Assembly (NCBI RefSeq): GCF_003851125.1
Contig: NZ_BGOW01000014.1
Coordinates: 62,001-126,000, forward strand
Source: Sulfuriferula multivorans
GTDB taxonomy: Bacteria > Pseudomonadota > Gammaproteobacteria > Burkholderiales > Sulfuriferulaceae
Length of the DNA: 64,000 bases
Direction: 5' to 3'
Part shown: positions 34,615 through 43,784 of the stretch, in pieces
How the letters are laid out: the number at the start of each line of letters is the position of its first letter
Position numbering within the stretch: position 1 is the stretch's first letter
The notes under the pieces: generated by a model
The model's input: only the letters and a program-made list of their open reading frames with translations
What the model was told of the DNA's origin: nothing
Databases searched by the model: none
Translations under genes and position numbers: made by a program

Positions 34615-35739
34615 TTATCTGGCTGATAGCTCGCCATAGATATCAAGAATATTTTTGGTGTGTGCCTGTATGGAGAAGCGTCGTTGTGCGGCCTCGACCG
34701 AGTTTCTACTAAAATTTTCCCACCGCTCTCTGTTGTCGATCAGATCAAGTGCGGCCCGGGCAAATCCGGCGTAATCTCCCACTTCTACCAGCGAACCGGT
34801 TTTTCCGTCGTCAATAATTTCGGGGATGCCGCCATCGCGGCTGGCGACCACAGGCCGGCCGCAGGCCATAGCCTCGATGACCACCCGGCCGAAGGGTTCG
34901 AATTGGGAGGGCACGACCAGCACATGCAGTTGCCGCATGATGTCCGGGATATCCGCCCGATGGCCCAGAAAGCGCACATAGGGAGCGATGCCTAACTCCT
35001 CCGCGAGCGTTTCCAGCACGGCGCGTCGGCCTGCACCCTCGGTGTCGTCGCCCACGATTAAAAATTCCAGATCCTGTCGCGTCTTCAACATTTCCGCCGC
35101 CATGCGCAGGAAGTCCTCATGGCGCTTGAAAGGCGCGAAATTCGCGACAATGCCGATTCGATAAGGCGAGCCTTCCGGCCAAGGTGCGGGGGTGAAACTA
35201 GCCAGGTCCACAGCGTTGTGCACCGTGTATGGACGGCTGTGCGGAGCGTTCTTGATCACATCCGGCCACAGCCTGTCCTGCATGGCCTGACTGTTGAAGA
35301 TGAAGGCAGCAGGCTTGGGCAGGCCACGCAGCACCCACCGCGCGCCCTCGGGCTCGATCGGGAAGCGCACATGGGTAATGAAGGGAATATTCAAGCTGCC
35401 GGCGGCCAAGGCGAAGGAGCGGCTCAGGTCGAAGCCATTGGCGTGAATCAGTGTCGGGTTTACCTTTTGCATGATCCGCCGCCAGGCCAGAGTGGTCCGT
35501 GCGGCCTCCATCGGTCGGCGCCAGTCGAGTAGACGGAAGGGAAAGATGGTGTGCGGTATGCCCATATCAACCAGAGCATCCGTGAATTGCCCTTCGCCGG
35601 GGACCACCACATGAGCCTGCCAGCCTTGTTCCGGTATCTGGGCGAGCAGGGAGAGCAAGCTCTTGCCGCCACCCCCCAGCTTGGCCAGATGTTTGCGGCC
35701 GGGTTGAGGACTGTTGTTGATAAAAAGACAGCTTTTCAT
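34615..35739 (-). CDS. Glycosyltransferase family 4
   Basis: This 374-residue GT-B enzyme has acceptor-side LGGGGKSLLSLLAQIPEQGW, HANGFDLSRSF and HNAVDLASFTP. The donor-side EFLIVGDDTEGAG and EPFGRVVIEAMACGRPVVAS complete it. It is the 3'-most gene of the long minus-strand polysaccharide cluster and converges with the TPR gene over about 90 bp. The spacing to the acyltransferase upstream is 32 bases. Confidence 0.9.
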   Translation of the reverse strand: MKSCLFINNSPQPGRKHLAKLGGGGKSLLSLLAQIPEQGWQAHVVVPGEGQFTDALVDMGIPHTIFPFRLLDWRRPMEAARTTLAWRRIMQKVNPTLIHANGFDLSRSFALAAGSLNIPFITHVRFPIEPEGARWVLRGLPKPAAFIFNSQAMQDRLWPDVIKNAPHSRPYTVHNAVDLASFTPAPWPEGSPYRIGIVANFAPFKRHEDFLRMAAEMLKTRQDLEFLIVGDDTEGAGRRAVLETLAEELGIAPYVRFLGHRADIPDIMRQLHVLVVPSQFEPFGRVVIEAMACGRPVVASRDGGIPEIIDDGKTGSLVEVGDYAGFARAALDLIDNRERWENFSRNSVEAAQRRFSIQAHTKNILDIYGELSAR

Positions 35740-35771
35740 ACTTTATAAATGAATATGTACGGGTTGTGTAT

Positions 35772-36803
35772 TCAAGAATACTGAGGTGTTTCCATCTTCT
35801 TTTTGAATCGGCTTCTGAGCCACCTGAGCCCGGGTTTTTCTACTAACCTATTCATTGCTGTTGCTAGTATTATTATTAACAATATCGCGAATAAAATTGA
35901 TAAAAAAACAGGCATGCCATTTTTTTCTAAAGTATATATTGCTGCACTTCCAGCATTATTATGTATTAAATATAATGGATAAGATATTTCCCCAAGAAAC
36001 AACAGATAAGGATGGCGTAATATTCTTGGCTGGATACGAGTGGCAAAAAATATGCATGCAAACAAGAGAGCAACTATTAATGAATGTGTAGTGTCGACAG
36101 CAATACCTGCAGAGAATAGACACAACGCTATCATGAGGTAGAATTGCCAGTTCATTATTCTGTTTCTGTGCAGTAGATATAATGCTATGCCAAGCCCGAA
36201 TAAATGGAGTTGAATTATCGGAAGTACTGAATATATACGCCATAGACCTGGAATTTTGTCTAGTAGGCTGAAATATGAAATAAAGATATTTGCGAATATT
36301 AGCGCTGCAATAATATGGACGATATATTTTCTTGCGGCAGAGTAAAATAATGACCCGGTCAACAGATAAAACCCTAGTTCGCGTTGAAGCGTCCAATAGA
36401 CATTATCTACATCCGGCACTCTAGCCAATTCTTGAAACATAGAAAGATTAATCAGCGCATCAGTGAACGCTACACCGTATCGCGGTAACAAGAGAAATGA
36501 TGTAATTGCGTACGTCAACAGCACTGCTACCCAATAGACTGGATAGAGTCTGGAAAATCTGGAAACAACGAATTCTTGCGGAGTTTTTGTTTTGTCTAGT
36601 GTTAAAAAAATAACGTAGCCGCTTATCATGAAGAAAAGCTCTACCCCGTATCGGCCAATAGGAAAACCGAAAGCTAATGGTGTGCTGTGTTTATAGAGAA
36701 AATCGTAGTGTGTTGTATAGTGAAAAATCACAACCGATAAGGCTGCGATACCCCGAAAAGCATCGAGCTCAATTAATCTGCTCTGTTTCTCAGGATTCGA
36801 CAT
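35772..36803 (-). CDS. Acyltransferase 3 family (OafA/ExoZ-like) membrane protein
   Basis: This 343-residue integral membrane O-acyltransferase has about ten hydrophobic segments. It starts with the family signature IELDAFRGIAALSVVIFHY, whose His is the conserved catalytic residue, and has a later GRYGVELFFMISGYVIF segment. It likely O-acetylates the glycan. Base composition is clearly more AT-rich than the neighbours, with many A/T-ending codons, which suggests recent acquisition. Confidence 0.92.
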   Translation of the reverse strand: MSNPEKQSRLIELDAFRGIAALSVVIFHYTTHYDFLYKHSTPLAFGFPIGRYGVELFFMISGYVIFLTLDKTKTPQEFVVSRFSRLYPVYWVAVLLTYAITSFLLLPRYGVAFTDALINLSMFQELARVPDVDNVYWTLQRELGFYLLTGSLFYSAARKYIVHIIAALIFANIFISYFSLLDKIPGLWRIYSVLPIIQLHLFGLGIALYLLHRNRIMNWQFYLMIALCLFSAGIAVDTTHSLIVALLFACIFFATRIQPRILRHPYLLFLGEISYPLYLIHNNAGSAAIYTLEKNGMPVFLSILFAILLIIILATAMNRLVEKPGLRWLRSRFKKKMETPQYS

Positions 36804-36830
36804 GGATAATACCTTGAATATTGGACAGAT

Positions 36831-37727
36831 TCATTGCGGTATTAAAACATGGGAGAGAAGGGAGCCGAGCGGGTTTTTGCTAAACAATGCGTTATATTGA
36901 TCTTCGTCGGCCGCTCGATCTGGGGAGGTTTCGGTCAAGCCATTTGGGGTGATTTTGTACATCCGGTATCCCAGGCTGCAGAGTGAATTGCTGAGTCCCT
37001 GGGCGCTGTGTCCAAAAGGCTTCAGGTACTGGTCGGTAATCTCGATGATCAGGTATGGATGGTGTTGAGCCAGTAGCTTTTTCATTCCTTCAATAGCGAG
37101 TTGCTCCGCGCCTTCAACGTCGATCTTTATCAGCTTGATCGAAGGGATTTTGTCAGCCAAATCATCCAATGGCATCGTGGGCACCTGCAGGATGGCGGAC
37201 GCCTCACCGATCGGCCTCATGCTTGATATTCCTTTGTGGCCCTGTGGACCCTCGTAGAAGGTGACCTCACCCACGCTATTGGAAAGGGCTACACGATGCA
37301 GGGTTACATTTCCCATCTCATTCAGGGCGATATTTTCCGTGATCCGGCTCCGCATGGATGGTAAGGGTTCGAACGATAAGACTCGGCCGGTAGGGCCAAC
37401 CCGGCGCGAAGCCAGGAGAGTGAAAAAACCGGAATTGGCGCCTACATCAATGAAGATATCGCCAGGGTTCAATAACGTAGAAATTACGTGGGCAGTGGGT
37501 GGCTCATATACACCTGTGAGGTAAACATACTGACCCAACCAGTCACCCAGATCTGCCTTGTATCGGAACCCGTAATGGGTATTGACTATCCTCTCACCCA
37601 TGAGAGAACCGTCTTTGCGCAACATTGGCAAGAAGTGATTAAGCAGCCTCCAGCGCCCGATATCGAATGTGCAGGAGCGGAGGTAAAAAGCGGCTAAGGG
37701 GAGCATCAACCTATTGAGAGGATTCAT
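36831..37727 (-). CDS. FkbM-family methyltransferase
   Basis: This 298-residue SAM-dependent O-methyltransferase has motif I FIDVGANSGFFTLLASRRVG, FEPLPSMRSRI, and the FkbM hallmark IKLIKIDVEGAEQLAIEGM. FkbM proteins in polysaccharide clusters methylate sugar hydroxyls or terminate chains. AGGA lies 7 bases before ATG 37727. It is one of two FkbM genes in this cluster; the other is at 46893-47804. Confidence 0.9.
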   Translation of the reverse strand: MNPLNRLMLPLAAFYLRSCTFDIGRWRLLNHFLPMLRKDGSLMGERIVNTHYGFRYKADLGDWLGQYVYLTGVYEPPTAHVISTLLNPGDIFIDVGANSGFFTLLASRRVGPTGRVLSFEPLPSMRSRITENIALNEMGNVTLHRVALSNSVGEVTFYEGPQGHKGISSMRPIGEASAILQVPTMPLDDLADKIPSIKLIKIDVEGAEQLAIEGMKKLLAQHHPYLIIEITDQYLKPFGHSAQGLSNSLCSLGYRMYKITPNGLTETSPDRAADEDQYNALFSKNPLGSLLSHVLIPQ

Positions 37728-37739
37728 CCTGATGTCCTT

Positions 37740-40700
37740 TTAGTTATTCTCGAATTTATCTTGTGCATTATCGTGCGCCATCATTGGGTCAGCATTTAAC
37801 CAGCAGGCGAGGCGCAGCCAAAGCGCATTTGTTTCATCTGGATACAGCGTGCTAACGTCCTGGCTGCAACCCGGATCCGCCTCCACATCAAATAGCTTGA
37901 GCAGGTGCCCATTCTGCAAAGGTTGATATACTAGTTTCCAGCGACCTGTACGAATCATCCGATCCTTGGCGTGGATGACCTGTTTTTCGTATCCGGGCTT
38001 GAGTGAGATGGTGCCGGTGGTTTTGTTGCGCACCGTGAGCAGTTCCAGAAGATTGGGATAACGCAAGTGCCCGGACGGCGTTCCCGGCAGGTCCGTTAGC
38101 CACACGCCGGTCTCGCTGAACACATCCGGTGCCATGCAGGTCGCCGGATTCTGGAGATAAGGCACCAGGGACACGCCATCCGTTCCTCGCTCACGAGTGA
38201 TGCCGCACAGCTCCTCCAGGGTGGGCATGAGATCGATGCTGCGAACGGGATCCCGGACAATGCCTGTGCGCGCTACACCCGGACCGCAGATCAGCAGGGG
38301 GATGCGGTTGGAGACTTCGCTGATGACGGAATTGCCCTGTCCCCATGTGTCATGCTCGAAGAACTCCATGCCGTGATCGGCGTAGATCACAACCAGGGTG
38401 TTCTCAGTCAATCCACACTGTTCCATGTGCGCCATCAGGCGTTTTACCTCATCGTCGAAGCGTGTCACGCAGCCGTCGTAAAGATTGATGATCTGATCCA
38501 GGTCGAATTCTTCCTTGGGTGCACCCTGGCGGCGGATGATTTCAAACGGGTCAGTCAGACGAGCCATGACGAACTTGGATTCGCCCGCATAGCCGGGATC
38601 GGCGTGCCGGGTGTAGTAGGGATATTCGGAACCGAAGGGGCCGTGGGTGGTAGAAAAGAAAAGGTTGAGGAAAAACGGCTGGTCGCGCCGAGCCAGGTCA
38701 TTGATGAGGCGGCGGGCATCCCGGCCCAACTCATCGGTTAACGGTACCCCACCAAGATAATATATCTCCGGCAGGAATCGCTTGCCGAACCGGTTGCGGG
38801 CGAACAGGGAAAGAAATAACCGCAGGTCCTTCGGGCCCTGGCGCAGGAAGTACTTGATGTTCCACTGGTCGGCGGGGACATCGACGTGGTCGAAGCCCAG
38901 GGTGAATTTACCCATATCTGCGCCGCACCAGTCGGACAGCGCGGCAGTGTAATAGCCGTGTTCACTCAGGATCGTGGCCAGGCTCTCCACCTGCAGACGG
39001 GTTTGTTCGTCGGTGACGTAGTTGTCGCGCACACCGGTTTCGTGGGGCCAGCGGCCGGTGAGCATGGACAGCAAACTGGGGGCAGTGCGCGCGCAGGGTA
39101 CATAACAGTGGTTGAACAGTACGCCCTTGTTGGCCAGTTCGCGTAGATAGGGGGCCGCTTCGCGAGTGTAACTCCCATCCAGGCGGTCGGAGCGCAAGGT
39201 ATCCGACCCGATCATGATGATGTTGGGCGCGCCAGAGCGCGGAGTAGTCTGCACGGTGCCGGGCTCGGGGTCGCGTAGCCACAGCCCGAGCAGGCCATAG
39301 GTCAGCTGGAATGCGAACAAGGCCAACCCGGGTGGCAAGTTCCCCTGGCCCAGCAGTATGGCTCCGGCTCCGAACACAAACCCCGCCGGCAGAGCCAGGA
39401 GCAGGAAGCTGACTACCCGCAGTCGGGCCGGTGTGAGACGCTGCCAATAGGGATAGAGGCGGCTCAGGCGGTAGTTGTAGGAGGTACTGATATTGGCTGG
39501 CAGCAAGAGCAGGTGACGGCTGAATTGCAACGCTCCCAGCAATAGCGTAGAAACCAGGCCCGCCAGGGTGGCCTGGAGTAAGCCGGCTGTTGTCAGCCCC
39601 CCGAATGCAGCGGCTACATAGACCAGCACGCCCACCCCAGCCAGCGGCAGGGATATGACGAAGGTGTAGGCCACCAGGCGCAGGAAGGCGAAGAGGGCAT
39701 AGCGCCGGTAATGGACCCGGATATCAGGCGGCATACGCGGGCCGGTGACGCTGAAATTGGCGATGGATTTCACCCCTATGGCAAGGGTGACCAATCCGGC
39801 CGCCAGTCCACTGGCTGCAAGGGCGATCAGGCTGAGGTCTGGAGCGTTGCTGACTGCGGCGGCAAAACCGGCCATCAGGGACAGCGCCATGCCGGTCAGG
39901 TAGGCCGCGTCCCGGCGCTTGTCACCTTTCCTGCAGGCGAGACGTGGGCCAGCGCGGCGCACACCGGAAATTTCTCCCAGCATGGCGGCTGTACGTACCA
40001 GATAGAAACGGCGACTTGCGTGACTCAGGGTGAAAACGCAGTTCAACAGATAGCCGCCGAGTTTGCGCCACATGTATAAAGGCACACCCGTGCGACTGGC
40101 CTGATGGGGAACCTGGCTGCGGGAGCGATGGAAAGCCTTGCGTAATACATAGCCGAAGCGTAATCGTTCAGGGTCCACGTAGTGGTACTGCACCACCCCG
40201 GGTGCATACATGAGTTGTTCCCCTTTTTCCAGGGCGGACTGGACGAATACGCTGTCCTCCCCACCCCCCAGGTCATGACCCCGTGGCCCCAGGTCCGTGG
40301 GGAAGTGCCCCACCCGGTCAAAAACCGCGCCGCGCAGGAACAGGTTGCCGCCACCCGGCGTAGGATCGTCGAGGGTCAATTGCCGAGGCTCAGGGCCGCC
40401 GTCGCTGCGCGGGATGGGGAGGGGGCGGATTTTGTATGGCCCGTCATCGTGCACCCAGGCGGGTTCGCTGCCGTCCCAGTCCGGCAGGATGCGGCCGCAG
40501 AACATCGTGGCGTCGGGATAGGTCTCTGCCGCCCGGCATATTTCCACGAGATAGGCGCTGTCCACGCGGTGGTCATCGTCCACAAAAGTCACCACGTCGC
40601 TGTCTTTAACATGGGGGATAGCCGTGTTCAGGGCATACGATTTGCCGGGTCGTGCCTCGGCCAGCCAGTCTAGCGGCAGCCTGGACGAATCCTGCAGCCC

Positions 40701-40871
40701 GGCCTGGCGCGCGCTCTCCAGCAGCTCATGGGTGGAATCCGTGCAAGCATTGGCCATCACCAAAATATTTACCTGCCAATCCCGTGGCCGCGTCGCCGCC
40801 TGGAGCGAGGCCAGCACACGAGCCAGCAGATCGGCGCGATCGTGAGTGCAGATGAGGACAGTTAATCTCAT
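37740..40871 (-). CDS. Glycosyltransferase family 2 fused to a membrane region and AlkP-superfamily (sulfatase-like) domain
   Basis: This 1043-residue protein has three parts. Residues 1 to about 290 are a GT2 domain (LTVLICTHDRADLLARVL, VTFVDDDHRVD). About 310-540 holds six or so membrane segments. From about 550 a sulfatase-like metallo-domain begins, with Asp557 in GSDTLRSDRL and the DHG motif at 832-834 (VVIYADHGMEF). At the nucleophile position the residue is Thr596 (RTAPSLLSMLTG), not the Cys or Ser of formylglycine sulfatases. This resembles LtaS/EptA-type phosphotransferases. It may add both a sugar and a phospho-substituent. The frame is uninterrupted. Confidence 0.85.
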   Translation of the reverse strand: MRLTVLICTHDRADLLARVLASLQAATRPRDWQVNILVMANACTDSTHELLESARQAGLQDSSRLPLDWLAEARPGKSYALNTAIPHVKDSDVVTFVDDDHRVDSAYLVEICRAAETYPDATMFCGRILPDWDGSEPAWVHDDGPYKIRPLPIPRSDGGPEPRQLTLDDPTPGGGNLFLRGAVFDRVGHFPTDLGPRGHDLGGGEDSVFVQSALEKGEQLMYAPGVVQYHYVDPERLRFGYVLRKAFHRSRSQVPHQASRTGVPLYMWRKLGGYLLNCVFTLSHASRRFYLVRTAAMLGEISGVRRAGPRLACRKGDKRRDAAYLTGMALSLMAGFAAAVSNAPDLSLIALAASGLAAGLVTLAIGVKSIANFSVTGPRMPPDIRVHYRRYALFAFLRLVAYTFVISLPLAGVGVLVYVAAAFGGLTTAGLLQATLAGLVSTLLLGALQFSRHLLLLPANISTSYNYRLSRLYPYWQRLTPARLRVVSFLLLALPAGFVFGAGAILLGQGNLPPGLALFAFQLTYGLLGLWLRDPEPGTVQTTPRSGAPNIIMIGSDTLRSDRLDGSYTREAAPYLRELANKGVLFNHCYVPCARTAPSLLSMLTGRWPHETGVRDNYVTDEQTRLQVESLATILSEHGYYTAALSDWCGADMGKFTLGFDHVDVPADQWNIKYFLRQGPKDLRLFLSLFARNRFGKRFLPEIYYLGGVPLTDELGRDARRLINDLARRDQPFFLNLFFSTTHGPFGSEYPYYTRHADPGYAGESKFVMARLTDPFEIIRRQGAPKEEFDLDQIINLYDGCVTRFDDEVKRLMAHMEQCGLTENTLVVIYADHGMEFFEHDTWGQGNSVISEVSNRIPLLICGPGVARTGIVRDPVRSIDLMPTLEELCGITRERGTDGVSLVPYLQNPATCMAPDVFSETGVWLTDLPGTPSGHLRYPNLLELLTVRNKTTGTISLKPGYEKQVIHAKDRMIRTGRWKLVYQPLQNGHLLKLFDVEADPGCSQDVSTLYPDETNALWLRLACWLNADPMMAHDNAQDKFENN

Positions 40872-40987
40872 GGAACCGGGTTACCTTTTGCTCGCGGGGT
40901 GCTGAGCGTAGGGCTATACCTCCACAGGGCACAAGTCATGAGCAGTGTTCCCGGCAGCAAACAGTGGGAGTGGAACCCAAGGTGACA

Positions 40988-41977
40988 TTAATAACGGTTC
41001 GGTTCATTTTCCCGCCTTTCCAGCAAAGATTGCTTGGTACCACTAATCATGCCCCAGGCATGGGCAGCGTTCATTGCCTGGCGCAAGGTAGCAGGGCGCT
41101 GTGTCATCATCATCATCAAGGCTTTGCTTGAGTGTTTGAGTGCCTGAATCAGCATGAAGGGAGGGATGCCGAACCAGGTGCGTAGGTAATCCGGCGTTTC
41201 GAATTGTCCGACTTTACGCCCCGCCAGCCAGTGCAGGCGCAGAAAATAGCGGCGTCGCAGTTTCGTGGCGTCCACCCTGTGGGTGATGGCCATATCCGGA
41301 CGGTAGCGCATACGTGCCCCGGCAGCCAGTAGGGTGCGGAACATGGCAGCATCTTCACCGCCGCCGAGACCATCGCCGGCCCGATTGTAACGTGCATCGA
41401 AGCGCAGGTTCAGTCGCTCGAACAAGGCGCGCCGGTAGGCGATATTGCCGCTCCATAGCGGGGTTGCGGCGGTTTCTATCCAGAGCGGGTTGGCACCATA
41501 GTCAAGCGCACCCAGAAATCCAAGCACATCATCCTTAAGCCAGTGCGGGCGTGAATGCGCAGTGAAATCCACGGTGATACGGCCACCGACACAATCGGCG
41601 CCTTCGCGGCTTAGCGCATCCAGTGCGGCGTTGATAAAACCCGGCTCAGGCAACTCATCATCGTCGATGAACACCAGATACTCGCTGGCAGCCGTTTCGG
41701 TAATGGCGCGGTTACGTGCATGGACGATGCCCTGGCGGGTTTCATGTATCCAGCGCAGCGTGGCACCGGGTAGCGCCGCCTGTTGTTGCAATACAGCCTG
41801 TGTGGCGTCGCTGCTGTTGTTGTCTATTACCAGGATATCGAAACGCAGCGGACATTGTTGCGCGCGCAATGCGCCAATGAGTCCGGGCAACAATGCGCTG
41901 CGGTTATAGGTGCAGACGGCGATGGTGACCGGCGCAGGTGGCGTACCTGTTCCCTGGCGCGGTTCAGGGTTTTCCAT
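40988..41977 (-). CDS. Glycosyltransferase family 2
   Basis: This 329-residue GT-A enzyme has VTIAVCTYNRSALLPGLI, VIDNNSSDATQAVL, the metal site YLVFIDDDELPEP, and GGEDAAMFRTLLAAG. It is cytosolic or membrane-associated. Its start overlaps the end of the next upstream GT2 gene by 14 bases, so they are co-translated. A 116-bp gap separates it from the GT2/AlkP fusion gene. Confidence 0.92.
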   Translation of the reverse strand: MENPEPRQGTGTPPAPVTIAVCTYNRSALLPGLIGALRAQQCPLRFDILVIDNNSSDATQAVLQQQAALPGATLRWIHETRQGIVHARNRAITETAASEYLVFIDDDELPEPGFINAALDALSREGADCVGGRITVDFTAHSRPHWLKDDVLGFLGALDYGANPLWIETAATPLWSGNIAYRRALFERLNLRFDARYNRAGDGLGGGEDAAMFRTLLAAGARMRYRPDMAITHRVDATKLRRRYFLRLHWLAGRKVGQFETPDYLRTWFGIPPFMLIQALKHSSKALMMMMTQRPATLRQAMNAAHAWGMISGTKQSLLERRENEPNRY

Positions 41978-42914
41978 TTCGCCTCCCCATCAATCGTTCA
42001 AACAGTCGTAGCGCTGCCCAGTGCCATGACAAGGGTAACCAGGATGGCAGCATATATAACCATTCGCGCGGTGCGCCGTAGCCGTGCCGCATGACAGTGC
42101 GAAAAATGCTCCGTGCCCCATCGAGGTCACGTGCCCAGTAGCATTCGAAACCGTGCTGCATCAGCGTGCCGTGCGTGAGTGTCGCGGCCTGCTCGCGGCC
42201 GATCTGGCTAATGGCTTGTGGATGGCTGGCGAGAAATTCGCGTTGTGCCCGCCACAGTTGCAGTGCGGCGCGAGCATGATTGGCGGATGCCTGCGCCGCA
42301 CCGTGGAAGTGATAAAACGCCAACACCTCGGCCACCCGCGCAATCGGCGCAACCGTGGCCACTTGCAGCCACAATGCATAGTCCTCAGCGTTGGTGTAAA
42401 GCGGATTAAAGCCGCCCGCATCCGCAATCGCGTCGCGCTGCGTGAGCGCAGCATGAATCGGCCAGCGGCAGCCGCCCAGCAGCGTTTCCAGTTTGGCAGA
42501 GGTTTCATAATCGGGAGGAATGAAGGGTTCGCCGCGAGGTCCCGGCAGCCCGATATTTCGCCAGCCGCAGTAGGCCAATACCGCGTCAGGGTGGGCTTGC
42601 AGGGCAGCGAACAGCTTCGCCAGAAAAGTCGGCGCCCAGGTGTCATCCGCATCCAGAAAAGCGACATACTGGCCGCGCGCCAGTGCCAGCCCGGCATTAC
42701 GGGCAGCGCTGACGCCCTGGTTGGATTGGGAGTGGACACGCACACGCGGATCCGTCAGAGCTTGCAACAAGGTTAGCGTGTCGTCGCTGGAGCCATCATC
42801 TATCGCGATCAGCTCCCAATCGGTAAAGGTCTGGGACAGCACACTGCTCACGCTTTGCGGTAGGTGAGCCGCAGCGTTGTAACAAGGCATGATGATGGAA
42901 ACGCCGGGGCTCAC
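41964..42914 (-). CDS. Glycosyltransferase family 2
   Basis: This 316-residue GT-A enzyme starts at GTG 42914 (MSPGVSIIMPCYNAAAHLPQ). It has AIDDGSSDDTLTLL and the DxD site YVAFLDADDTWAP. The region YCGWRNIGLPGPRGEPFIPP is shared almost residue for residue with the GT2 at 43785-44732, so the two are paralogues flanking a deacetylase gene. The C-terminal helices around 240-300 may bind the membrane. Confidence 0.92.
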   Translation of the reverse strand: MSPGVSIIMPCYNAAAHLPQSVSSVLSQTFTDWELIAIDDGSSDDTLTLLQALTDPRVRVHSQSNQGVSAARNAGLALARGQYVAFLDADDTWAPTFLAKLFAALQAHPDAVLAYCGWRNIGLPGPRGEPFIPPDYETSAKLETLLGGCRWPIHAALTQRDAIADAGGFNPLYTNAEDYALWLQVATVAPIARVAEVLAFYHFHGAAQASANHARAALQLWRAQREFLASHPQAISQIGREQAATLTHGTLMQHGFECYWARDLDGARSIFRTVMRHGYGAPREWLYMLPSWLPLSWHWAALRLFERLMGRRNGKP

Positions 42915-42919
42915 GCGAT

Positions 42920-43720
42920 CTATGGGCGCATTCTGGATGTCAGCCGCTGCATGGCGTAACGCGCGACAGCGGGCCAGGAAACCTCATGGCTGCCGAAGTA
43001 AAGCTTGCGCGCCAGACTGCCTGCCGTATCCGTATTGAACACGGTCAAACGGCGCAGCAAATACGGGTCATCATCGCGTAAAGCCCAGCCGGTACGTGTA
43101 GTACAAGCGGCACGATAGCCGCTCTCGCGCACCGCACTTGCGCAGCGCGCGTCCCAGGCGCCGTAGGGGTAAGCGAAACTGGATATTTCGCTGCCAAGGG
43201 CGTCTTCCAGGGCAGCCTTGGAATCATTCAGCTCTGCGCTCAGAAGCTTGTCGTCAGCTTGTGTCAGGCGCACATGGTTGGCCGTATGCGACCCCACCTC
43301 CATGCCACTGGCCTGCATGGTACGCAGTTCGGCGGCATTCAGAAGGCGGCCAGCCGGGCGCCCGTCCGCCGGCCAGCTGGGTTCCCGTCCCACAGAACCG
43401 GAAACCATGAACCAGGTAGCGCGCATGCCGCGTTTTTGCAGCTCTTCCCAGGCTGCGAGATTGTCCACGTAACCGTCATCGAAGGTAATGACAGCCGTGC
43501 GGGCTGTCCATTTTTCCGGTGTGGCGACCAGCTCTGTCATGGTGGGTGTCGCCCAATTCCCCTCTGCAAGCAAATCGAGTTGGTCCCGGAAGCTCTGCAT
43601 GGAAACAGCCCAGGGCCAGTCAGGGTGACTACTACCCGGTGTGACCGAGTGGTACATCAGCATGACCGGGCCATGTTGACCGGCACTACGATGAAGGTAA
43701 TTGGAAAATGGATCAATCAT
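42920..43720 (-). CDS. Polysaccharide deacetylase (CE4)
   Basis: This 266-residue NodB-fold protein has VMLMYHSVTPG at the start. AVITFDDGYVDNL carries the catalytic Asp-Asp, GSHTANHVRLT the H-x3-H metal pair, and FAYPYGAWD follows. No clear signal peptide is seen, so it probably acts in the cytoplasm on lipid-linked or nucleotide intermediates, or is exported otherwise. It is 5 bases upstream of one GT2 gene and about 65 bases downstream of its paralogue. Confidence 0.9.
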   Translation of the reverse strand: MIDPFSNYLHRSAGQHGPVMLMYHSVTPGSSHPDWPWAVSMQSFRDQLDLLAEGNWATPTMTELVATPEKWTARTAVITFDDGYVDNLAAWEELQKRGMRATWFMVSGSVGREPSWPADGRPAGRLLNAAELRTMQASGMEVGSHTANHVRLTQADDKLLSAELNDSKAALEDALGSEISSFAYPYGAWDARCASAVRESGYRAACTTRTGWALRDDDPYLLRRLTVFNTDTAGSLARKLYFGSHEVSWPAVARYAMQRLTSRMRP

Positions 43721-43784
43721 TGCAGGATATTATTCATTTTAAATGACCGGCCCATTGCAATAATCTGGTTTTGAGCTGTGTCCA

